DNA of 37,153 nt, taken from the NCBI GenBank assembly GCA_027324025.1, contig DAHVYW010000018.1:1-37153 (forward strand), in the 5' to 3' direction. Numbering within the stretch: position 1 is the first letter of the stretch; every line of letters starts with the position of its first letter. The notes under the pieces were generated by a model. The model made no database searches and was not told where the DNA came from. It worked only from the letters and a program-made list of their open reading frames with translations. Positions 32,153-37,153 of this stretch are shown piece by piece. Source of the stretch: JAJZQD01 sp021847735. GTDB taxonomy: Bacteria > Bacillota > Thermincolia > Thermincolales > UBA2595. The position numbers were made by a program, and so were the translations under genes.

Positions 32153-35100
32153 CTATACCAATCTCTCTATTTTGTGGGCAATTATGGAGACACCATTGCC
32201 TCGCCGCTGCAGGGTCCCCCATACCTGAAGGGGAGGTACCGGCTTTGTAAAAAGAAGAGCGCCGAACGCCTGGTAAGTTTTTTCAAAAGCAGTTACATCC
32301 ATCAAGCCAAATTCGTCTTCCAGGGAGAAGAAGGCGGCAATTTTTCCTGTCCTGGTTGGCGGGCGGTGGGGGCGGATGGGCAGCCCGGCAATCTTTACCA
32401 GTCCGCCTTCTTTTGCCTGACGTAAATTTTTGCTGCTGACAAAACCGCGGCGGTCCAGCGTGTCGCGCCAGTAGCTCATATAGTGGCAGTTGATATCGAT
32501 ACCCAGCATTTCGTACTCCATATTAAACTTTTCCCGAGGGGTAAAATCGGGGACCGGCGGCAAGGTTGCCGTGTTGTCACTAAGGCCTGGGAATGTATCA
32601 CCGGCTGCAGCCGGAACCTTATTAACTCCCCTTTTTTCCGGGGCCGAGGCAGCCCAAAGAAGCTGTTTGCGGTTTGGGTGGAGGGTATCAAACACCCCGC
32701 AGGAAATCATATTTTCCAGGGCATCCCGCTCCACCAAAACGCGCCGGCGGAAATCGTCAAAGGAGCTAAAGGGGCCGTCATCCCTGGCGTTAAAGATTGA
32801 ACTCAGGGCACTGTCCTTGACTCCTCTGACCTGCCGGAGGGAGATGCGGATGGCAGTGCCCTCCACGGTAAAATCCGGATAGCTCAGGTTTATGTCAGGA
32901 GGGAGAATCGTAATTCCTCTCCGCCTTGCTTCCACACATAAGGTGTTGGAGTCGTAAAACCCCATAGGCTGGTGGCTCATTACTGCAGCAAAAAAATGGG
33001 CGGGGTAATGTTTGATTAAATAGGCTGTCTTGTAAGCCGTAGTCGCGAACGCGGCGGCATGGGCTTCACAGAATCCGTAGCTGGCATAACCCACAATATA
33101 TGAAAATATGGTTTCCGCAATTTGGGCGCTAACCCCATTGGCCATAGCTTTTCCCACGAATTCGGCTCCGATGTCAGCCATCTCCTGGTGGGAGCGGGCA
33201 TGGGTCATAACCCGGCGCAGGCGGTCAGCTTCCCCGGGAGTGAATCCGGCAATGGTTGTGGCTATTTCGATAACCTGTTCCTGATACAGTACTACCCCAT
33301 AAGTTTTTTCCAGGATAGACTTAAGTTTGGGGTGCAGGTAGGTCACGGGCTCATGCCCCTGGCGCCTGGCAATAAAAGGCTCCACCATATTGCCTTTGAT
33401 GGGGCCGGGCCTGATAAGGGCCACACTGGCAATGATGTCTTCCATACCTGAAGCCTTGAGGCGGCTCTGCAGGGCTCGTTGGGCGGGGCTTTCCAACTGG
33501 AACACCCCGACGGTTTCCCCCCTGTTGAGCATGGCAAAAGTAGCCTTATCATTCAGCGGAATGGCTTCGTAATCAAAATCAATGTTTGTTTCCCTGATAG
33601 TCAGGGCGGAGTCTTCAATAGCTGCCATTGTCCTTAGGGACAGTAAGTCAAGCTTAATTAACCCCAGGTCTTCCACGAATTCCTTGTCATACTGGGTGAC
33701 CACCACCCCTTTGGCTGCTTCCTGAAGGGGCGTTACTTCTGACAAGGGGCGGCGGCTGACTACAATGCCCCCCAGGTGGGTCCCGATAAACCGGGGAAAC
33801 CCCGATACATCGGCACAAAAGCCAAGCAATTCCCGGAATTTTGGAGAATCGATGCCACTTTCCCTTAGTTCGGGAAAGCGTTCCATGGCCAGGTCGATCT
33901 GGTCGGCATGGATATACGGGAGCCTTTTAGCCAGGCGGTCGATTTCACCGGCTGGGAAATCCATCGCTTTGGCCAGGTCCCGGAAGGCTGAGCGGGCCCG
34001 GAAGGTGTTATAGGTGCAGACTGTAGCTACCCGGTCAGCACCGTATTTTCGGTAAAGATAAGCCGATACCTTGTCCCGGTAACGGGAATCAAAATCTATG
34101 TCGATATCGGGTTTTTGGGCTCGCTCCAGGCTCATGAACCGTTCAAAAAGGAGCCCCCTGGCGATGGAGTCGACTTCAGTGATGTACAGGCAGTACGCCA
34201 CTGCTGAATCTGCCGCCGAACCGCGCCCGGCATAGCGGATTTTCTCCCGGCGGGCAAATTTTGTAGCATCCCAGACCAGGAGGAAATAGTCTTCAAAACC
34301 CAGGCGGCAAATGATATCGAGCTCATGTTCCAAGCGGTTGATTACACTCCGGCTCAGGCAGCGGTAGCGGCAAAGCGCCCCCTCAAAGGTTAACTTCCGC
34401 AGGTAACCGGCGGCGGTTTCACCCGGCGGGAGTTCCCCAAACGCCGGAAATAATTTGTCCCCCGTTTTCAGGGCTGGTTCGCACATTTCGGCAATCATCA
34501 CTGTGTTGGCAATTGCCCGGGGATAATCACCGAAAATCTCAGCCATTTCAGCCGGGGATTTCAGGTAGTTTTCCCCGTTAAGACGCCGCTCAGGGTGAAC
34601 ATCATCAAGTTTGGTCAGGGTTCGTACACATGTCAGGAGGTCATGGACTTTAAACTGTTCCTTGTCAACATAGTGAACATTATTGGTGGCTGCCGTCTCC
34701 AGGTTGAGGTGAGCTGCCAGTTCAGCCAGGGAGCGGTTAAGAGACCTGTTCCCCGGTAAGAAATCGTTTTGCAGTTCAATAAAGAAATTTTGCCTGCCAA
34801 AGGCATCTGTGTATTTCAGGGCGGCCTCTTCGGCCTGGCGGCACCTGCCTTTGAGGATAAGGCGGGGTACCTCTCCTTTGCGGCAGCCTGATAAGGTTAT
34901 CAACCCCTCACTGTAAAGTTTCAGGGTTTCATCTTTGACTTGGGGCATAAGGCGCGGGCTGCCAAGGTGGGCGGCACTAAGGAGGCGGCAGAGATTGGAA
35001 TAGCCGCCGGGGTTTTTGGCCAGCAGGGTCAGGTGGCAGCCATTTTCCATCGTTATCTCGGCACCGATAATAGGCTTAATCCCGGCCCCTTCGGCCAACT

Positions 35101-35254
35101 TACAGAAATAAACGGCGGCACAGAGGTTGTTGTGGTCCGTGACAGCCAGGGCTGGCATGCCTGCCTCGGCAGCTGCCGTTACCATATCTTCAACCCTCCC
35201 GGCCCCGTCAAGAAAGGAGAAGGGAGAGTGGGTATGAAGGTGTACAAAGCCCAT
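32153..35254 (-). CDS. dnaE: DNA polymerase III alpha subunit, DnaE2/ImuC-like error-prone type
   Basis: The 1033-residue polymerase of the C family has an N-terminal PHP domain (HLHTHSPFSFLDG at residue 5), the GRGSAADSAVAYCLY palm segment and the catalytic acidic motif PDIDIDFDSRYRD near 390. A tandem helix-hairpin-helix region and a C-terminal OB domain (GLVKIAGLPIRPHR) follow. It is shorter than a replicative DnaE1 (about 1160 aa) and lies behind an ImuB-like gene with an SOS promoter, so it is most likely the translesion polymerase. ATG 35254 follows GGAGAG, 12 bp after the preceding gene. A T-rich terminator is not obvious after the stop. Confidence 0.92.
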   Translation of the reverse strand: MGFVHLHTHSPFSFLDGAGRVEDMVTAAAEAGMPALAVTDHNNLCAAVYFCKLAEGAGIKPIIGAEITMENGCHLTLLAKNPGGYSNLCRLLSAAHLGSPRLMPQVKDETLKLYSEGLITLSGCRKGEVPRLILKGRCRQAEEAALKYTDAFGRQNFFIELQNDFLPGNRSLNRSLAELAAHLNLETAATNNVHYVDKEQFKVHDLLTCVRTLTKLDDVHPERRLNGENYLKSPAEMAEIFGDYPRAIANTVMIAEMCEPALKTGDKLFPAFGELPPGETAAGYLRKLTFEGALCRYRCLSRSVINRLEHELDIICRLGFEDYFLLVWDATKFARREKIRYAGRGSAADSAVAYCLYITEVDSIARGLLFERFMSLERAQKPDIDIDFDSRYRDKVSAYLYRKYGADRVATVCTYNTFRARSAFRDLAKAMDFPAGEIDRLAKRLPYIHADQIDLAMERFPELRESGIDSPKFRELLGFCADVSGFPRFIGTHLGGIVVSRRPLSEVTPLQEAAKGVVVTQYDKEFVEDLGLIKLDLLSLRTMAAIEDSALTIRETNIDFDYEAIPLNDKATFAMLNRGETVGVFQLESPAQRALQSRLKASGMEDIIASVALIRPGPIKGNMVEPFIARRQGHEPVTYLHPKLKSILEKTYGVVLYQEQVIEIATTIAGFTPGEADRLRRVMTHARSHQEMADIGAEFVGKAMANGVSAQIAETIFSYIVGYASYGFCEAHAAAFATTAYKTAYLIKHYPAHFFAAVMSHQPMGFYDSNTLCVEARRRGITILPPDINLSYPDFTVEGTAIRISLRQVRGVKDSALSSIFNARDDGPFSSFDDFRRRVLVERDALENMISCGVFDTLHPNRKQLLWAASAPEKRGVNKVPAAAGDTFPGLSDNTATLPPVPDFTPREKFNMEYEMLGIDINCHYMSYWRDTLDRRGFVSSKNLRQAKEGGLVKIAGLPIRPHRPPTRTGKIAAFFSLEDEFGLMDVTAFEKTYQAFGALLFTKPVPPLQVWGTLQRRGNGVSIIAHKIERLV

Positions 35255-35266
35255 TTGTTATCTCTC

Positions 35267-35515
35267 CTAGTCGTAAATCCGGTATAAAGACCACGCCTGG
35301 TTATTGTTGACCACGTATAACTCATACAGACTGCTGCCCGCGGCTTCCACCCGGTAAAAGGTTTTTTCGGCTTCCCCGTCCCACCATTTGCCCGCATCCT
35401 TCCACATTTCAAGAACCCGGCACACCGGAAGCCACTTTCCCCTGTATAGAAAGGCTCGGGGATTATTCTTGTAATCATGCATCACTTTAATCCGCTTGTC
35501 TATAAATTTAGTCAT
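35267..35515 (-). CDS. Small protein of the SOS mutagenesis cassette, 82 aa
   Basis: The protein is small, basic and aromatic-rich (several Trp and Tyr residues: KWLPV, KWWDGEAEK, YELYVVNNNQAWSLYRIYD). It resembles the DUF6504-type small proteins found between Y-family and DnaE2 genes in SOS cassettes, but the match is from memory. ATG 35515 has AAAGGTGG upstream and it sits between imuB and dnaE with 14 and 12 bp spacers, so it belongs to the same transcript. It may be a linker or accessory factor of the mutasome. Confidence 0.75.
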   Translation of the reverse strand: MTKFIDKRIKVMHDYKNNPRAFLYRGKWLPVCRVLEMWKDAGKWWDGEAEKTFYRVEAAGSSLYELYVVNNNQAWSLYRIYD

Positions 35516-35529
35516 TTGTTACCACCTTT

Positions 35530-36786
35530 TTAACGGCTGCGGAGCGGGTCCACAAACATCAGCATTTGTTCACGGCGGCTGACAGGCAGGGCCTTGCCCA
35601 TAATAATTACCCCGGGAGCGTATTTGGTGCCCAGGCTAAGGCAGACTGCAGCCAGCTTGCCTTTGTGGTCAGGGGCCTGGCTGTTCAGGTTCTTCGGGTC
35701 TTCAAAAAGGGTTAACTGGCTGTGGCGGTTAGCTGTAAGCTGCCCGGCCGCCAGGGATATTTCCGTTACTGTCCCGTTAAGCCCGGCCTTGTTCAAAAGG
35801 TTCATACAGTTATAGTAGACAGAACTGGTGTCATACTTCCCCCTCGTAAAGGAAGATGTTTTTGTTTCGGTGGGGCAGTCTTCAAAAAACACTGACAGGG
35901 CCAGTTCCCGGCAACTCTGCCCACGTTCTTGGAGAACTCCAACGATGTAGACGGCAGCCTGCTTTAAAACCGTTTCCAGTTGAAGCCTGTCGGCACCGCC
36001 GCAATAAGTATGGTAAATAATCCTGTCGGGGGGATGAAAAACAGGGATGTTTGTTTTATCTATACCCCTGCTGTAATCCGCGATTGCCGGGGCCAGGGAG
36101 TCAAACTGCCGGTGCAGCAGGGTGGGAGGTATCCCGCTGACATCACTGAATGAGTTAAGGCCCAGGAATTTTAGGCGTTTTATAACGGCAGTTTCCAGCG
36201 GCCACATCATTTCCACCGGCAGCTGGGAGGCGAATTCACCGGCTGTTTCCTGTTTAACCACACAGAGCCGGAAAGTGTCAAAAGCCTTTGCAGCCAGCCC
36301 GGGCAGTCCTGGGGCGTTGGTGCAGTGGGCCGGGGAAAGCCATTGTAAAGCAGCGGCCCTGGCCAGCAGGCGGCAAGGGGCCAGGCTGACGGTGGCAAAA
36401 CCACCTAAGCCGGGAATAAGGCCTTTGACAAGGCCGCTCAATACCTGGACGGTAGGGGGCTTCTTGCCGCTGAGGTCTATAAAGGCCTCGTTTTCGGCGG
36501 GAGTCTCAACCCTGGGGCTTAGATTGTAACACTGCCCGGCCAGTTCTGCCGTTCGTTCCTTGTAAGTGTGGGCCTGAAATTCGACCAATTTTAGGCTCGG
36601 GCAAGTCTGGCTGGCGTGACGTCTGGTCAAACCGGGGAAAACCCCGCCGGCTGCGGCCTCCGGGGAAACATCGATAATCCTGTTCTTTTTAGCCACTGCC
36701 ACCGGGCTTCCGGCGATATCGGGGTTATCGGCGAGGGCGGCGGTGACAAAAAAATTATAGATAAAGATATGGGCAATTAACCTCAT
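35530..36786 (-). CDS. imuB: ImuB-like Y-family DNA polymerase homologue, probably catalytically inactive
   Basis: The 418-residue protein has the Y-family layout: an N-terminal palm start, fingers, the palm signature near residue 100 and a little-finger domain at about 210-340. The metal-binding aspartates seem lost: the usual HxDMDxFF start reads HIFIYNFF, and the usual D-E pair of the palm motif reads ENEAFIDLSG, with Asn for Asp. This matches ImuB proteins, which act as adaptors recruiting the DnaE2 polymerase rather than synthesising DNA. ATG 36786 has AAGGAG eight bases upstream. A sigma-A promoter with a LexA box lies just upstream, and the two following genes complete the cassette. 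Confidence 0.85.
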   Translation of the reverse strand: MRLIAHIFIYNFFVTAALADNPDIAGSPVAVAKKNRIIDVSPEAAAGGVFPGLTRRHASQTCPSLKLVEFQAHTYKERTAELAGQCYNLSPRVETPAENEAFIDLSGKKPPTVQVLSGLVKGLIPGLGGFATVSLAPCRLLARAAALQWLSPAHCTNAPGLPGLAAKAFDTFRLCVVKQETAGEFASQLPVEMMWPLETAVIKRLKFLGLNSFSDVSGIPPTLLHRQFDSLAPAIADYSRGIDKTNIPVFHPPDRIIYHTYCGGADRLQLETVLKQAAVYIVGVLQERGQSCRELALSVFFEDCPTETKTSSFTRGKYDTSSVYYNCMNLLNKAGLNGTVTEISLAAGQLTANRHSQLTLFEDPKNLNSQAPDHKGKLAAVCLSLGTKYAPGVIIMGKALPVSRREQMLMFVDPLRSR

Positions 36787-36817
36787 ACAGTGAGCTCCTT
36801 AATTACGCAAATTAACC

Positions 36818-36831
36818 CGAACACATGTTCG
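36818..36831. promoter_or_regulatory. LexA (SOS) operator of the imuB-dnaE cassette
   Basis: CGAACACATGTTCG is a perfect match to the Firmicutes LexA box CGAAC-RNRY-GTTCG and is palindromic. It lies right after the -10 box, near the start of transcription. Confidence 0.9.
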
Positions 36832-36839
36832 ATAAACTA

Positions 36840-36868
36840 ATTATAAAAAATGTGGCTGCCGTTGTCAA
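36840..36868 (-). promoter_or_regulatory. Sigma-A promoter of the SOS cassette
   Basis: On the minus strand TTGACA (36868-36863) is followed after 17 bases by TATAAT (36845-36840), a consensus promoter. Transcription should begin near the LexA box and give a leader of about 45-50 nt before ATG 36786. Confidence 0.9.
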
Positions 36869-37045
36869 TCCATAGGGGAGATGAAACAATTTCATTATCT
36901 GCCAAAATCTGCCCAAATAAAAAAGGGGAAAATAATATTAGCGCAGAAAGAATAAAATATACCATAGCGGCCGCATTTATATGGCCACAAGAACGGGAAA
37001 GGGTGGTATTATATTGAATATTTCGGCGTAAGAGCGCCACTTTAT

Positions 37046-37153
37046 CGGAAAAAGAGAGCCGCCTTCACGGAAAATGAGAGCCATGATCACGGAATGGAGA
37101 GCCAAAGGGCTGTGGATACTGTGGATATTGTGGATAACTTGACTTGTTGAGAA
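37046..37153 (+). mobile_element. Repeat cluster resembling the end of an IS21-like element (partial)
   Basis: Three copies of CGGAAAATGAGAGCC or close variants start at 37046, 37068 and 37090 (22-bp steps). They are followed by three tandem 9-mers TGTGGATAC, TGTGGATAT and TGTGGATAA from 37111. Multiple spaced repeats plus TGTGGATAA runs are what I recall at the ends of IS21-type elements, whose transposase genes would lie past the window edge. No transposase is visible here, so the call is tentative. Positions 36869-37045 contain no gene. Confidence 0.4.

Noticed and set aside
36837..37040. 67-residue minus-strand open frame at the right end
   Set aside because: It covers the SOS promoter region, begins in repeat-rich sequence and has no ribosome binding site or motif.

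Overview
The window looks like the chromosome of a strictly anaerobic, spore-forming-type Firmicute (Clostridia, Peptococcaceae/Moorella/Thermincola-like). This is inferred from gene content and layout: an HdrCBA-MvhD-MetV-MetF cluster of the Wood-Ljungdahl pathway, strong GGAGG-type ribosome binding sites, sigma-54 promoters, a Firmicutes-type LexA box, a membrane-anchored decaheme cytochrome c, and an acetate/succinate-type transporter. No rRNA, tRNA or CRISPR array was seen.

Layout. 1-542: end of a lytic transglycosylase gene with a terminator. 543-890: non-coding, with four consecutive small hairpins. 893-6156: a complete five-gene Opp/Dpp peptide-type ABC importer operon. 6377-8458: a GAF-PAS-AAA+-Fis sigma-54 activator. 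8595-9086 (minus): a small unknown protein behind a possible sigma-28 promoter. 9284-11474: an LpdD-like prenyl-flavin helper and a UbiD-family decarboxylase. 11534-14759 (minus): an Xre regulator, a membrane protein, an ABC-2 exporter pair and a tiny membrane protein whose ribosome binding site lies inside a terminator.

14939-24246 is the most interesting block. Two paralogous small RING-like/treble-clef zinc proteins (14939 and 23872) flank an operon hdrC-hdrB-hdrA-mvhD-metV-metF. HdrA is an unusual 1485-residue protein: an HdrA module interrupted by a GltD/NfnB-like NAD(P)H module, followed by a second complete HdrA module with C-terminal ferredoxin clusters. This would be a soluble methylene-tetrahydrofolate reductase complex, probably NAD(P)H-linked and possibly electron-bifurcating. 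The first zinc protein and the hdr operon each have an excellent sigma-54 (-24/-12) promoter. About 230 bp upstream of the hdr promoter lies a striking array of ten GRNACA-type hexamers spaced 9-11 bp, i.e. phased on one face of the helix. A third sigma-54 promoter drives the decaheme cytochrome gene (26815-27819, minus), preceded by two palindromes.

24574-26587: an unknown protein, a PAP2-like membrane protein and an L,D-transpeptidase whose signal peptide is broken by a 7-T tract. 27820-29227 is a gene-poor kilobase with a candidate structured RNA, 64-bp direct repeats and a DUF72 gene remnant. 29228-31085 (minus) is a chemotaxis receptor split by two frameshifts. 31305-31943 (minus) is the acetate transporter. 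32153-36786 (minus) is an SOS mutagenesis cassette (ImuB-like Y-family protein, small protein, DnaE2-type polymerase) with a sigma-A promoter and a perfect LexA box. The last ~110 bp carry short repeats like an IS21-type element end or a DnaA-box cluster.

A recurring structural theme is a repeat family found just downstream of intrinsic terminators (24256-24415, 26638-26802, 31205-31273), seen three times in matching orientation relative to transcription.
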